Part shown: piece by piece, positions 16,854 through 25,497 of the stretch | How positions within the stretch are numbered: position 1 is the first letter of the stretch | How the letters are laid out: the number at the start of each line of letters is the position of its first letter | Assembly (NCBI GenBank): GCA_018822845.1 | Contig: JAHJJD010000095.1 | Location: 1-38,133, forward strand | From: Gammaproteobacteria bacterium | Lineage (GTDB): Bacteria; Pseudomonadota; Gammaproteobacteria; Thiotrichales; Thiotrichaceae | Reading direction: 5' to 3' | Length of the DNA stretch: 38,133 nt | Notes under the pieces: generated by a model | The model's input: the letters and a program-made list of their open reading frames with translations, nothing else | Database searches by the model: none | Told to the model about the DNA's origin: nothing | Program-made: the position numbers and the translations under genes

Positions 16854-17924
16854 CTATGGCTGTTCGGCTGGTTCCAGTGCCAGCACTTCGTCATCATGGC
16901 TTACGGTTGCCGTGAAACGCTGGCCGATTTTGAGGTTTTGCCAGAGCTTGAAATCAGGTGCGTAGGCGTAGGCTTTGTCGTCCTTGTCCGTCAGGGTCAC
17001 GCTGTAGCGTTCTTTCGGCCTGGCTGTGCGCTGCTTGTCGCCCAGTTTGATCTTGGGCCATAGCGGTGTGTGATCCTGTCGTGCGATGGTGGGTTGGCTG
17101 ATGGCAACCCATTGCTCAATCTCGAAGGTGTATTCCGTCGCATAACGCGGTTCCTGCCGGTAAACAGGTTGTTGATAGGTTTCGTTATGGCACACCTGCT
17201 GGTATTCCGGGCGGGTGCAGGTCTGATCCTGAAAATAGCCATTACCCAGATCGCGGCTACCGCAGTTGTAGGTGGAACTCCCGGTTTGCACATTGTCACA
17301 GACCTGCTGCGTGCGCTGTTCGTAATGGTCGAGAACGCTGTCGTAATGGTGGAATGCCCGTTTCTGGCCGAGTGCGCGTCCGCCTTGGGGTACATCCCAA
17401 CCGGTTTTGCGCAGGGTCTTGTATTCTTCCACAACCACACTGCGTTCCCAGGCAAATTCGCTGACCGTGACCGGAATGTGGCTGGGTGTTACGGCGAGGT
17501 ATATGCCAAAACCAGTGCTCAGGGTGAGGCCGCCAGCGATGATTTTACCTTTACCCAATTTTTTGCGTGGCTGGGGCAGCGGGGTTTCAGGCGTGATTTC
17601 TGCTTCTTTGGCGCTGTGTGGTATCGCTTCAGGTGCGTAGGTTCGGGTCTGGTGTACGGGGTTGTTTTCCCGGTTTGCGCCGCAATGCTGGCAGGCAGAA
17701 GCAGTTGCCGTGTTACCGCTGTCGCAGTGCTGGCAGTACCAGTCGGCTCCGGCGGTGGCGTCGCTGATCTGGACGAAACTGGTTATTTCGCTGGCATCTT
17801 TCGGCAGGTAAAAGCGCACGCCATCGGCGCGGGGCAAGTTGCAGGAAGGGCAGTCGTGATAGCGCCCCAGCACACCTTTGGCTCCACAAGCAGGGCAATC
17901 CCATAAACCTTCCCGAATGCTCAT
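16854..17924 (-). CDS. Double zinc-ribbon single-pass membrane protein of unknown function
   Basis: A 356-residue protein I cannot assign a function to. The N-terminal part carries two zinc ribbons: Cys10/Cys13 with Cys25/Cys28, and a RanBP2-like WYCQHC...ACQHCG with Cys64, 67, 78 and 81. A charged proline-rich linker leads to one membrane segment at about 128-145. The rest is probably outside the membrane: a WERSVVVEEY block, then a tyrosine- and cysteine-rich stretch (VCDN, YNCGSRD, QTCTRPEYQQVCHNETY, about 210-255) that could form disulfides, and a C-terminal beta-like domain. It lies 13 bases after thyA in the trpD-trpC-lgt-thyA series and is probably co-transcribed with it. Similar zinc-ribbon proteins occur across bacteria without known role. 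Confidence 0.7.
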   Translation of the reverse strand: MSIREGLWDCPACGAKGVLGRYHDCPSCNLPRADGVRFYLPKDASEITSFVQISDATAGADWYCQHCDSGNTATASACQHCGANRENNPVHQTRTYAPEAIPHSAKEAEITPETPLPQPRKKLGKGKIIAGGLTLSTGFGIYLAVTPSHIPVTVSEFAWERSVVVEEYKTLRKTGWDVPQGGRALGQKRAFHHYDSVLDHYEQRTQQVCDNVQTGSSTYNCGSRDLGNGYFQDQTCTRPEYQQVCHNETYQQPVYRQEPRYATEYTFEIEQWVAISQPTIARQDHTPLWPKIKLGDKQRTARPKERYSVTLTDKDDKAYAYAPDFKLWQNLKIGQRFTATVSHDDEVLALEPAEQP

Positions 17925-17937
17925 GTCCTGTTTTCCG

Positions 17938-18732
17938 CTATACGGCTACTGGTGCCTTGATGTGAGGGTGATGTTCATAGCCAAGCAGTTCGAAGTCTTC
18001 ATATTTGAAGTCGAACAGGTCAGTGACATCCGGATTGATCTTCAACTGCGGCAGTGGGTATGGTTCACGGCTTAGTTGCAGGTCAGTCTGTTGCAGATGG
18101 TTCAGGTACAGGTGCGCATCACCCAGCGTATGCACGAATTCGCCCGGCTTCAGACCGGTCACTTGCGCCATCATCAGGGTCAGCAGGGCGTAGGAGGCGA
18201 TGTTGAATGGCACGCCAAGGAAAATGTCGGCACTGCGCTGGTACAACTGGCAGGAAAGCCTGCCTTCTGCCACGTAGAACTGGAAAAAGGCATGGCAGGG
18301 CGGCAAGGCCATATTGTCCACATCCGCTACGTTCCACGCGCTGACGATGATGCGGCGGGAATCCGGGTTGTTTTTCAACTGCTGGATAACCTGCGCAATC
18401 TGGTCGATGTGGCGGCCATCCGGGGTTGGCCAGTTACGCCACTGATAGCCGTAAACCGGGCCGAGGTCGCCGTTTTCATCGGCCCATTCATCCCAGATGC
18501 TGACGCCGTTTTCCTTGAGGTATCGGATGTTGGTGTCGCCTTGCAGGAACCACAGCAACTCGTGGATGATGGAACGCAGGTGCAGTTTCTTGGTGGTCAC
18601 GACCGGGAAGCCTTCGCCCAGGTCGAAACGCATCTGGTAGCCGAACACGGAAACAGTGCCAGTGCCGGTACGGTCTTCCTTTTTGACACCGTGGTCGCGC
18701 ACGTGGCGCATCAGATCCAGGTACTGTTTCAT
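17938..18732 (-). CDS. thyA: Thymidylate synthase ThyA
   Basis: Makes dTMP from dUMP using methylene-tetrahydrofolate. At 264 residues it has the E. coli length and numbering: active-site Cys146 in [12 protein letters not shown], the phosphate-binding arginines RR near 126-127, and the nucleotide-binding [19 protein letters not shown] block. The start ATG overlaps the lgt stop as ATGA, giving translational coupling, an arrangement that is conserved in many gammaproteobacteria. Confidence 0.98.
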   Translation of the reverse strand: MKQYLDLMRHVRDHGVKKEDRTGTGTVSVFGYQMRFDLGEGFPVVTTKKLHLRSIIHELLWFLQGDTNIRYLKENGVSIWDEWADENGDLGPVYGYQWRNWPTPDGRHIDQIAQVIQQLKNNPDSRRIIVSAWNVADVDNMALPPCHAFFQFYVAEGRLSCQLYQRSADIFLGVPFNIASYALLTLMMAQVTGLKPGEFVHTLGDAHLYLNHLQQTDLQLSREPYPLPQLKINPDVTDLFDFKYEDFELLGYEHHPHIKAPVAV

Positions 18733-19517
18733 GCCTTACGCGCCGCCTTGTATGCCCACCACATGAACGCCAGCCCCAGCAGGATCATGGGCAGGGAAAG
18801 GACTTGCCCCATCGTTAACCAGCCAAAAGCCAGGTAGCCAATCTGGACATCAGGTTCACGCACGAATTCGGCCACAATCCGGGCAATGCCGTAACCAACC
18901 AGGAACAAACCGGTGATGGCTCCTGTCGGTGGGGAGCGCTTCCTGAACCAGTTGAGCAGGATGAACAGCAGCAGACCTTCCATAAACGCCTGATACAACT
19001 GCGAAGGGTGGCGTGGCATGTCGTCCACCGCCGGAAATACCATGCCCCACGGTACATCGGTATGCCGACCCCATAATTCGCCGTTGATGAAATTGCCGAT
19101 ACGCCCGGCTCCCAGGCCAATTGGCACCAGCGGGGCAACGAAGTCGCTGACCTGAAAGACATGCAGTTTCCAGCGGTGTGCCAGCACGAACATGGCCAGC
19201 GTTACGCCCAGCAGGCCGCCGTGGAAACTCATGCCGCCATCCCATACTTGGAAAATCGACAATGGGTCGGACAAAAAGCCTTTCAGGTTATAAAACAGCA
19301 TGTAGCCGATGCGGCCACCGGCAACCACACCGATGGCTCCCCAGAACATCATGTCATCTACCCGGTCGGGGTTCATGACACTGTTGGGTTCACGCGAACG
19401 CATCTTGCCGATGATCAGGAAACCGAGGAATCCGATCACGTACATCAGCCCGTACCAGTGAATTTGCAGTGGGCCGAGTGAGATGGCGATCGGGTCAAAT
19501 TGAGGATGAACCAGCAT
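18729..19517 (-). CDS. lgt: Prolipoprotein diacylglyceryl transferase Lgt
   Basis: Inner-membrane enzyme that attaches diacylglycerol from phosphatidylglycerol to the lipobox cysteine of prolipoproteins, the first step of lipoprotein maturation. The 262-residue protein has about seven membrane segments and the Lgt signature [16 protein letters not shown] near residues 136-151. It would serve the lipoproteins encoded in this window (BamB, PilW and the large GH-like lipoprotein). It overlaps thyA by four bases and starts 34 bases after trpC. Confidence 0.97.
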   Translation of the reverse strand: MLVHPQFDPIAISLGPLQIHWYGLMYVIGFLGFLIIGKMRSREPNSVMNPDRVDDMMFWGAIGVVAGGRIGYMLFYNLKGFLSDPLSIFQVWDGGMSFHGGLLGVTLAMFVLAHRWKLHVFQVSDFVAPLVPIGLGAGRIGNFINGELWGRHTDVPWGMVFPAVDDMPRHPSQLYQAFMEGLLLFILLNWFRKRSPPTGAITGLFLVGYGIARIVAEFVREPDVQIGYLAFGWLTMGQVLSLPMILLGLAFMWWAYKAARKA

Positions 19518-19551
19518 AAGTTTTCGTACTCAATGTCTAAAAAAACAGGGA

Positions 19552-20346
19552 CTAGAAAAACAGGTGTTTCAGTTCCATACCGGGGTCGGCGGCGCGCATG
19601 AACGCTTCCCCGACCAGGAATGCGTGTACGCCATGTTCACGCATCAGTTGTACATCCGCCTGCGTGTGGATGCCGCTTTCCGTCACCAGCAACACATTTT
19701 CCGGTATGTCGTCCAACAGCCCGATGGTTGTTTGCAGGCTGGTTTCAAACGTGCGCAGGTTGCGGTTGTTGATACCGATCAGTGGCGCATTCAGGCGCAG
19801 GGCGCGTTCCAGTTCCGCCCGGTCATGGGCTTCGATCAGCACATCCATGCCCAGTTCGGTGGCAAGCCGGTAAAGTTCCTGCATCTGGCTGTCTTCCAGT
19901 GCGGCTACGATCAGCAGGATGCAGTCCGCGTTGATTGCACGTGCTTCATACACCTGATAAGGGTCAATGATGAAGTCTTTGCGGATAACCGGCAACTGAC
20001 AGGCGGCACGCGCGGCTTGCAGGTAGTCTTCATGCCCCTGAAAATATTGCGCATCGGTCAGCACCGACAGGCAGGCGGCACCACCTTGCTGATAGCTTCT
20101 GGCAATGGCTGACGGGTCGAAATCAGGGCGGATTATACCCTTGCTGGGTGACGCTTTTTTTACTTCGGCAATAATGGCCGGGTCGCCAGCGCCAATCCGC
20201 TGTTGCATGGAGGCAAGGAAGCCGCGTACCGGCAGGGCGCTGCTTGCATCAGCACGCAATTGCGCAAGGCTGCGCACGGCGGAACGGGCAGCGATTTCTT
20301 CCTGCTTGGTTTGCAGGATTTTTTGCAGGATGTCGGATTTGCTCAT
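19552..20346 (-). CDS. trpC: Indole-3-glycerol phosphate synthase TrpC
   Basis: A monofunctional 264-residue (beta/alpha)8 enzyme that ring-closes carboxyphenylamino-deoxyribulose phosphate to indole-glycerol phosphate in tryptophan synthesis. Visible signatures are [12 protein letters not shown] (about 59-70, with catalytic lysine), [12 protein letters not shown] (about 120-131), [12 protein letters not shown] and the C-terminal phosphate site ESGI...LVGEAFM. There is no fused TrpF domain. Its start overlaps the trpD stop by one base (TGATG), so the pair is translationally coupled. Confidence 0.97.
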   Translation of the reverse strand: MSKSDILQKILQTKQEEIAARSAVRSLAQLRADASSALPVRGFLASMQQRIGAGDPAIIAEVKKASPSKGIIRPDFDPSAIARSYQQGGAACLSVLTDAQYFQGHEDYLQAARAACQLPVIRKDFIIDPYQVYEARAINADCILLIVAALEDSQMQELYRLATELGMDVLIEAHDRAELERALRLNAPLIGINNRNLRTFETSLQTTIGLLDDIPENVLLVTESGIHTQADVQLMREHGVHAFLVGEAFMRAADPGMELKHLFF

Positions 20347-21371
20347 CAGGATTGGAAACTGTTGGTCAGGTCTATCAGTTGTTGCAGGCGCTGGGCGGCT
20401 GCACCGGAATCAATGGCTTGCTGTGCCTTGCTGACGCCTTCGGCATGGGAAGCGGCCAGACCGGCAACGTAAATGGCCGCACCGGCATTCAGGCACACGA
20501 TGTCGCGGGCTGCCCCCGGTTCACCCGCCAGTACCTGTTGTATCATTGCCAGACTTTCCTGGGCAGTATTGACTTTCAGGCCATCCAGGCTGGCCGCACG
20601 TGTCAGGCCAACATCCTCAGGTTCAAAGGTATATTCCGTGAGTGAGCCATCACACAGTTCGGCGATATGGGTGGAGGAGGCAATGCTGATTTCATCCAGA
20701 CCATCCTCTGCATGAACGACCATCACATGCCGACTACCCAGGTTGTGTAATACCTCGGCCATGGGACGTACCCAGTGACGACTGAACACGCCCAATACCT
20801 GGCAGGGAGCATTGGCAGGATTGGACATCGGCCCCAGCAGATTGAATATGGTGCGGATACCCAGCTCACGTCTCGGTGCACTGGCATGACCCATGGCACT
20901 ATGATGGCGTTGTGCAAACAGGAATCCAATCCCCAGAGTGTCAATACATTCTGCGACCTGTTCAGGCGTAATGGTCAGATTCATGCCTGCGGTTTCCAGC
21001 ACATCGGCACTACCGGACTTGCTGGAAATGGAACGGTTGCCGTGTTTGGCGACTCGTGCTCCCGAGGCGGCTGCCACGAATGCACTGGCAGTGGAAATAT
21101 TGAAAGTGCCGGACGCATCGCCACCGGTTCCACAGGTATCGACCAGATGTTCCGGTGAAACATTTACCTTGGTCGATAATTCCCGCATGACACTGGCCGC
21201 TGCACTGATTTCTGTAACGGTTTCACCACGCATCCGCAATCCAACCAGAAAACCGCCGATCTGGGCGGGCGTGGCCTGGCCTGTCATCAGGGTGCGCATG
21301 GCCTGGGTCATTTCTTCTGCGGTGAGCGGATGGCCTTCAATGATTTTCTTTATAGCTTCCTGGAATTCCAT
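20346..21371 (-). CDS. trpD: Anthranilate phosphoribosyltransferase TrpD
   Basis: Transfers phosphoribose from PRPP to anthranilate. The PRPP-binding signature [18 protein letters not shown] lies at about 78-95, and [18 protein letters not shown] follows at about 110-127. I place the start at the ATG giving MEFQEAI, which lines up with the usual family N terminus (341 residues); a GTG four codons upstream is the alternative. trpE and trpG are not in the window, and the upstream neighbour is divergent. The gene starts a trpD-trpC-lgt-thyA-zinc ribbon series. Confidence 0.96.
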   Translation of the reverse strand: MEFQEAIKKIIEGHPLTAEEMTQAMRTLMTGQATPAQIGGFLVGLRMRGETVTEISAAASVMRELSTKVNVSPEHLVDTCGTGGDASGTFNISTASAFVAAASGARVAKHGNRSISSKSGSADVLETAGMNLTITPEQVAECIDTLGIGFLFAQRHHSAMGHASAPRRELGIRTIFNLLGPMSNPANAPCQVLGVFSRHWVRPMAEVLHNLGSRHVMVVHAEDGLDEISIASSTHIAELCDGSLTEYTFEPEDVGLTRAASLDGLKVNTAQESLAMIQQVLAGEPGAARDIVCLNAGAAIYVAGLAASHAEGVSKAQQAIDSGAAAQRLQQLIDLTNSFQS

Positions 21372-21479
21372 AACTTTCTTCACGGTCTTGTCTACAGTTA
21401 GTGGGGAGATGCTACCATGAATTGGTGATCTGCTATAGCGTAAAACAACGCTTCAATTCCTGACAAAAGAGGTGTACTG

Positions 21480-21668
21480 ATGAACTTCCCGAAGAATGTT
21501 GGCCCAATGGACAAAAACATCCGCATCGGTGCAGGCGCAGTGCTGTTGCTGTTCGGGCTGTTAAAAGGCGGCTGGTTGTTTGCCCTGATCGGCATTGTGC
21601 TGTTGGCGACCGGATTTATGGGTACTTGCCCTGCCTATACCTTGATTGGTAAAAGTACCAACAAGTAA
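21480..21668 (+). CDS. Small DUF2892-like inner-membrane protein
   Basis: A 62-residue protein with the DUF2892 pattern: MNFPKNVGPMDKNIRIGAG, then two hydrophobic segments (about 17-30 and 33-48) and the FMGTCPAYTLIG motif with one conserved cysteine. The same domain forms the C-terminal membrane anchor of rhodanese YgaP, and stand-alone copies are common in sulfur-metabolising bacteria. A role in sulfur transfer or membrane tethering is only suggestion. An AGAGGTG ribosome site precedes the ATG. The gene is divergent from trpD and 18 bases before the next plus-strand gene. Confidence 0.82.
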   Translation: MNFPKNVGPMDKNIRIGAGAVLLLFGLLKGGWLFALIGIVLLATGFMGTCPAYTLIGKSTNK

Positions 21669-21686
21669 TTACCTGACAGGATTTCC

Positions 21687-22364
21687 ATGATCATTCAGAC
21701 CAGTGAGCGGCCCGGTTCGCATGAGCGCTATTTGTTGCGAAAAACAGAAAATCCCCTGTTTCCCGATTCACCCGTGTTGAATGATGATGCCTTGCTGAAT
21801 GCGCAACGGCTTGATCACGAGGCATCGCAGGCGTTTCAGGATCAATTCCGTGCCTTGCTGGAAGAAGTGACCTCACTGGCTGGCAATGTGGACAGCGACG
21901 TTATCCTGAAGCTCAAGGATCGGCTTGACCGGGCCTATGAAACTGCGTCTGCCCTGCCGGGCGATCAGGCTCAGGTGAAAGGGGCCATCCGCAAATTGTT
22001 GCGTTTCATTATGACCGGTGTACGGCGTGGGGCGGGCAACGATACTCACGCGCAAATGGAACTGGATCAGGAAGAAACAGCGCGCGAAACCCATTTTACC
22101 TTGCTTGATTCACCCTTGGTGGCGGATTTATTGTGCCCTGACTCCCCCATTCTGGTGGATGAACTGGTTCGCATCCTGCTGTCATCAGACAAGGATGAGC
22201 TGCAACTGGCCTTGCAGATATTTGATGAAGTCCAGCTTCTCGCCATTCTGGAAGATGGGGCAGGGTTGCTGGAGCATCTCCATAATCAGGGCGTTGATGT
22301 CAGCAGGCATGAACAAAACCTCGCTTTCATGCAAAGTTATGCCGAATTTCTCAAGGGTAGGTAA
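21687..22364 (+). CDS. Conserved hypothetical soluble helical protein
   Basis: A 225-residue protein with no signal peptide or membrane segment and an apparently all-helical, acidic composition. Two halves can be seen: residues 1-110 with the SERPGSHERYLLR opening and a helical LKDRLDRAYETASALPGDQAQ stretch, and 130-225 with repeated leucine-rich helices (LLDSPLVADLLCPDSPILVDELVRILLSSDKDEL). I recognise it only as a type of conserved gammaproteobacterial protein without assigned function. It probably shares a transcript with the small DUF2892 gene 18 bases upstream and ends in an intrinsic terminator. Confidence 0.75.
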   Translation: MIIQTSERPGSHERYLLRKTENPLFPDSPVLNDDALLNAQRLDHEASQAFQDQFRALLEEVTSLAGNVDSDVILKLKDRLDRAYETASALPGDQAQVKGAIRKLLRFIMTGVRRGAGNDTHAQMELDQEETARETHFTLLDSPLVADLLCPDSPILVDELVRILLSSDKDELQLALQIFDEVQLLAILEDGAGLLEHLHNQGVDVSRHEQNLAFMQSYAEFLKGR

Positions 22365-22370
22365 AAAGGC

Positions 22371-22400
22371 AAAGGCCAGGTATCAAATCCTGGCCTTTTT
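22371..22400. terminator. Intrinsic terminator between convergent genes
   Basis: Perfect ten-base stem AAAGGCCAGG / CCTGGCCTTT around an eight-base loop, followed by T residues on the plus strand and preceded by an A-rich run (T-rich on the minus strand). It probably ends transcripts of the 225-residue protein gene and of the lytic transglycosylase gene. Confidence 0.9.
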
Positions 22401-22408
22401 GCTACTTT

Positions 22409-22993
22409 TCAGGGAGCCAGGGATAGTTTATAGGAAACGCTTTTTGTCCGGGCTTTCATCAGCTTGCGTTCATCGTAAAGCTTTCCGAACAGCTTGAATA
22501 CTTCGCCGACGTAGCGTTTGGTTTCACGATAGGGTGGGATGCCGTTGTGCTTGTCTACACTTCCTTCGCCAGCATTGTACGCAGCTGCGACCTTGTGCAG
22601 GTCAGCATCGTAACGCTCGATAAGAAAACGCAGGTAGCGGACGCCGCCATGAATGCTTTGCTCAGGATCAACCCGGTTATTAACACCAAACCGTCTGGCC
22701 GTAGCAGATGTCAGTTGCATCAGGCCACTGGCTCCGGCTGAGGATCGGGCCTTGGGGTTGTAGCAGGATTCGACTGCCATGACAGATTTTATGAAATCTG
22801 CGTCAACCCGATACTGGCGTGCATATTTGTCAATCATCTCCTGATAGGAATTGGACTTTTGATGAATGTCGCCAAGATCGAGATCTGCACAGGTCTTGAT
22901 GCTGGCTCCAGCGTGGGCGTTCAGACTGATCGCGAATAAGCCTAGTGCACTGACCAGCCTTGCAGGTAGGCGTATGCTCGTTGGAGTTTTCAT
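22409..22993 (-). CDS. Lytic transglycosylase, SLT domain
   Basis: A 194-residue exported enzyme that cleaves peptidoglycan glycan strands to form 1,6-anhydro-muramoyl ends. A signal peptide ends at AHA (residue 28). The SLT core has the catalytic Glu75 in AVESCYNPKA, then SSAGASGLMQLTSATARRFGV (about 84-104), GGVRYLRFLIERY, and the AYNAGEGSV motif near 138. It is short, with only the catalytic domain and a basic tail, similar to small MltC/Slt-type stand-alone enzymes. It could serve cell-wall remodelling or insertion of an envelope machine. The upstream region 22994-23200 is AT-rich and shared with a divergent gene. Confidence 0.92.
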   Translation of the reverse strand: MKTPTSIRLPARLVSALGLFAISLNAHAGASIKTCADLDLGDIHQKSNSYQEMIDKYARQYRVDADFIKSVMAVESCYNPKARSSAGASGLMQLTSATARRFGVNNRVDPEQSIHGGVRYLRFLIERYDADLHKVAAAYNAGEGSVDKHNGIPPYRETKRYVGEVFKLFGKLYDERKLMKARTKSVSYKLSLAP

Positions 22994-23200
22994 GATAGTA
23001 CCGATTGTTGTTAAGAAGTCTTTGTTTGTAATAATAATTAAGAAAATTATTATATTCTTATGTATGTGCGGAAACTATAAATGAAGTTTTTGCTTGAAAC
23101 AAGCCCATGACAAATTTTTGTTTCGCTGTGTTGTCCAGTCAGACTGTGTGGTAAGGTGCGTTTTACCATGTAAACAAGATAAAAGAAGGAGCATTAACTC

Positions 23201-23644
23201 ATGTTGAAACAGTTAGTGAAAGTCGCTGGAGTAGCGGCAGTGCTGGCTTTCGCGGGGCAGGCTGCGGCTGATGAGGTTTGGAACAGCAATGTCGGCAGGA
23301 TCATTTATGCAGAAGAGATTGGCCCAACTGCTGTATTTGCTTATGGGCCAGCAGAAGACCCAGGCGTCGTGTATCTGCTTGGTCTTGCCAAGGTTTATCA
23401 GAATCGTGGCACTTACGACGGTTACTGGGCAAAAGAAAAGTCCAAGGTTGAATGCAGTACGGAACGTCCAGGTATTTTTGGCAAGATGACCCGTCACTGG
23501 GGGCGTATCCAGGTAAAATTCCTTGACCAGAATTTCCCGGCGCGTTGGGAGGCCATCTGGAGCTACTGCGACCAGCCCAAGCAGGATGTGAAGATTACTG
23601 CTACGCCTGAAATTGGCGGCAACCAGCAGGGCAATACCAATTAA
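23201..23644 (+). CDS. Small secreted protein of unknown function
   Basis: A 147-residue protein with a clear signal peptide (MLKQLVKVAGVAAVLAFAGQAAA, cleavage before DEVW). The mature part of about 124 residues is rich in tryptophan and glycine: VGRIIYAEEIGPTAVFAYG, GTYDGYWAKEK, HWGRIQVKFLDQNFPARWEAIWSYCDQP. It has two cysteines (in VECS and SYCD) that could pair. I recognise no domain. The AGAAGGAG ribosome site is strong, which fits good expression. A hairpin terminator follows the stop. Confidence 0.75.
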   Translation: MLKQLVKVAGVAAVLAFAGQAAADEVWNSNVGRIIYAEEIGPTAVFAYGPAEDPGVVYLLGLAKVYQNRGTYDGYWAKEKSKVECSTERPGIFGKMTRHWGRIQVKFLDQNFPARWEAIWSYCDQPKQDVKITATPEIGGNQQGNTN

Positions 23645-23654
23645 TAATGTATTT

Positions 23655-23684
23655 GCGGGGTGGTGGCCATTCCTGCCACCCCGC
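23655..23684. terminator. Bidirectional hairpin terminator
   Basis: Nine-base GC-rich stem GCGGGGTGG / CCACCCCGC lies between the small secreted protein gene and the convergent bamB gene. T runs are weak on both sides, so efficiency is uncertain. Confidence 0.65.
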
Positions 23685-23695
23685 ACTTTGCCTGA

Positions 23696-24844
23696 TTACT
23701 GGATAGTAAAGGCAGACAGCAGGCCGCCTCTGCCAAATGTATAAACCGTACCGCCGTCAACAACCGGTGAAACTGTATAACCAGCATTATCACCGCGCGT
23801 GCGGGCAGCAAGTTGCCCATTACTGGCATTCGCCCAGTGGATAAATCCGTCCTTGTCGCCCACAACCACGTAATTGCCCATTAATGCCGGTGCAGTCGGC
23901 TGGCGGCGTTGCAGGTCATCCATTTTCCACAGGGGTTGCCCAGTCAACGGCGTAAGCTTCCATAGATCACCCTGGACGCTGGTGGTGTAAAGGCCGTTTG
24001 CGTCAGCATCTACACCCGTGTAGCTTGAGTATGGCGCTGACCATGCCGCAGTGCCGTTACGCATGTTGATGCCCGCAATCTGGCCGTTGTAACTGGCGGC
24101 GAACAAGGCTTCTCCCACGGTTTTCAGTTGGCCGTCCACATCCGTCACCTTGTCCAGATCGCTGCCTTCCTGCGGCACTGAAAGGGTCGCTTCCCACAGG
24201 GCTTTGCCGTTTTGCATGTCGAAAGCGGTTACGACGCCGCTGTCGAAACCGGCAATGACCATGCCACCAGCCAATACCGGAACACCAGCTCCCCGCAGGG
24301 AAAGTACCGGGCTTTGGCGTATTTGCTGCCAGAGGATTTCACCGCTTTGTACGGATAAGCCATGCAGGCCACCGTCACTGGTGCGGAACGCCACAATGCC
24401 ATTGCTGACCGGGGAAACCGACAGGACTTCACTGGTCAGGCGGGTGTTCCAGCGAATCTTGCCTGTCTGCCGGTCAAGTGCGATGGCACCGCCATTACTG
24501 GTTCCGAGGAAAATACTGCCCTGGCCGCCATTGACGCCGCCGGTAATGTCAGCGTCGATCGGGGTTTGCCAGATACGTCCGCCATTGGTTTTGTTCCAGG
24601 CGCTGGCGGAACGTCCACCGGCGACAAAAACGGCTCCTTCATCCACGAAGGGGTGAATGCGGACATAATCCTTGCCTGAGCCGCTGCCCGTACTGGCTTG
24701 CCATAGTGTCCCAAGTTTTGCGGTTGGGGCGAACTCCTTGAGGGGTTTGGGCGGGTTTGTGTCCTTGGCAGGTAATACCTGTTGGACAGTACTACACCCG
24801 GTTAATGACAGGGCGATGCAAATGGCGGCCAAGCTTGGTTTCAT
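23696..24844 (-). CDS. bamB: Outer-membrane assembly lipoprotein BamB
   Basis: BamB is the beta-propeller scaffold of the BAM complex that inserts outer-membrane proteins. The 382-residue protein has a lipobox LTGC (Cys17) after a short signal peptide and repeated PQQ-like blades with GxxxALDxxTGKIRW or GLHGLSVQSGEILW patterns (about residues 120-175), TAFDMQNGKALW and AGINMRNGTAAW. It is the last gene of the ndk operon here, six bases after yfgM. der, its usual downstream partner, lies about 18 kb away. Confidence 0.95.
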   Translation of the reverse strand: MKPSLAAICIALSLTGCSTVQQVLPAKDTNPPKPLKEFAPTAKLGTLWQASTGSGSGKDYVRIHPFVDEGAVFVAGGRSASAWNKTNGGRIWQTPIDADITGGVNGGQGSIFLGTSNGGAIALDRQTGKIRWNTRLTSEVLSVSPVSNGIVAFRTSDGGLHGLSVQSGEILWQQIRQSPVLSLRGAGVPVLAGGMVIAGFDSGVVTAFDMQNGKALWEATLSVPQEGSDLDKVTDVDGQLKTVGEALFAASYNGQIAGINMRNGTAAWSAPYSSYTGVDADANGLYTTSVQGDLWKLTPLTGQPLWKMDDLQRRQPTAPALMGNYVVVGDKDGFIHWANASNGQLAARTRGDNAGYTVSPVVDGGTVYTFGRGGLLSAFTIQ

Positions 24845-24850
24845 GTGTGG

Positions 24851-25474
24851 TTATCCCTCACCGAGGTTGTCACGTTTCATCTTGATGAATTCGACAGAGC
24901 CGCCAGTATTGCCAAGAATTGCCTTGTCATACGCTGCACGGGCTTCTGCGGGTTTGTTCTGCGCAGTGTAAATGTCGCCTTTCAACTCTTCAAGTAGCGA
25001 CTGGTAGGCAGCTGGATAAGTTTGCCCTGTCAGTTTGGCGGCTTCTTCCGGTTTGCCTGAGGCCAGCAGGACGCGCGCCAGACGGAGGCTGGCCAGGAGT
25101 TTGTATTCTTCCTGCTTACTGTTGTCGACTACCCAGCGCAGGGTAGTGGCGGCCTTATCGTACTCACCTTTTTCTGCAAACTGCTGGGCTGCTTTCAGGC
25201 TGGCAGTAGCTGCATATGGCGTAGATGCATAACCGGCTTGCAATGCTTGCACATCAGCCATTGCCTGTTCTGGCGAGGCTTCGGCAGCATCCGCGACCTT
25301 TGCATAAAGGGCTGATGCTTCGGCAGCAGTCGCTGCCTTATAGTCCTTCCAGTATTCCCAGCCGAACAGGCCAGCAATGGCAAGGGCTACACCCGCTATC
25401 ACCGAGGTGCCGTTTTCCTTCCACCATGCCTTGAGTTCTTCGACTTTTTCATCATCTGTTTTGTAATCGGTCAT
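24851..25474 (-). CDS. yfgM: YfgM-family ancillary SecYEG translocon subunit
   Basis: A 207-residue inner-membrane protein with one N-terminal anchor (about 24-41, VIAGVALAIAGLFGWEYW) preceded by a short cytoplasmic tail containing DDEKVEELKAWWKENG, the family hallmark. A periplasmic TPR-like helical domain follows (AAATAAEASALYAKVADAAE, ATTLRWVVDNSKQEEY, AAKLTGQTYPAAYQSLLEELKGDIY). In E. coli YfgM binds the SecYEG-PpiD translocon and passes clients to periplasmic chaperones. Its placement between hisS and bamB is conserved in gammaproteobacteria. Confidence 0.93.
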   Translation of the reverse strand: MTDYKTDDEKVEELKAWWKENGTSVIAGVALAIAGLFGWEYWKDYKAATAAEASALYAKVADAAEASPEQAMADVQALQAGYASTPYAATASLKAAQQFAEKGEYDKAATTLRWVVDNSKQEEYKLLASLRLARVLLASGKPEEAAKLTGQTYPAAYQSLLEELKGDIYTAQNKPAEARAAYDKAILGNTGGSVEFIKMKRDNLGEG

Positions 25475-25497
25475 CAGTTTTGCCCCTTGAATCAGGA

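Noticed and set aside
17070-17906. A 278-codon plus-strand frame opposite the zinc-ribbon protein
   Set aside because: The minus strand encodes ordered CxxC zinc ribbons; the plus frame lacks a ribosome site and a family pattern.
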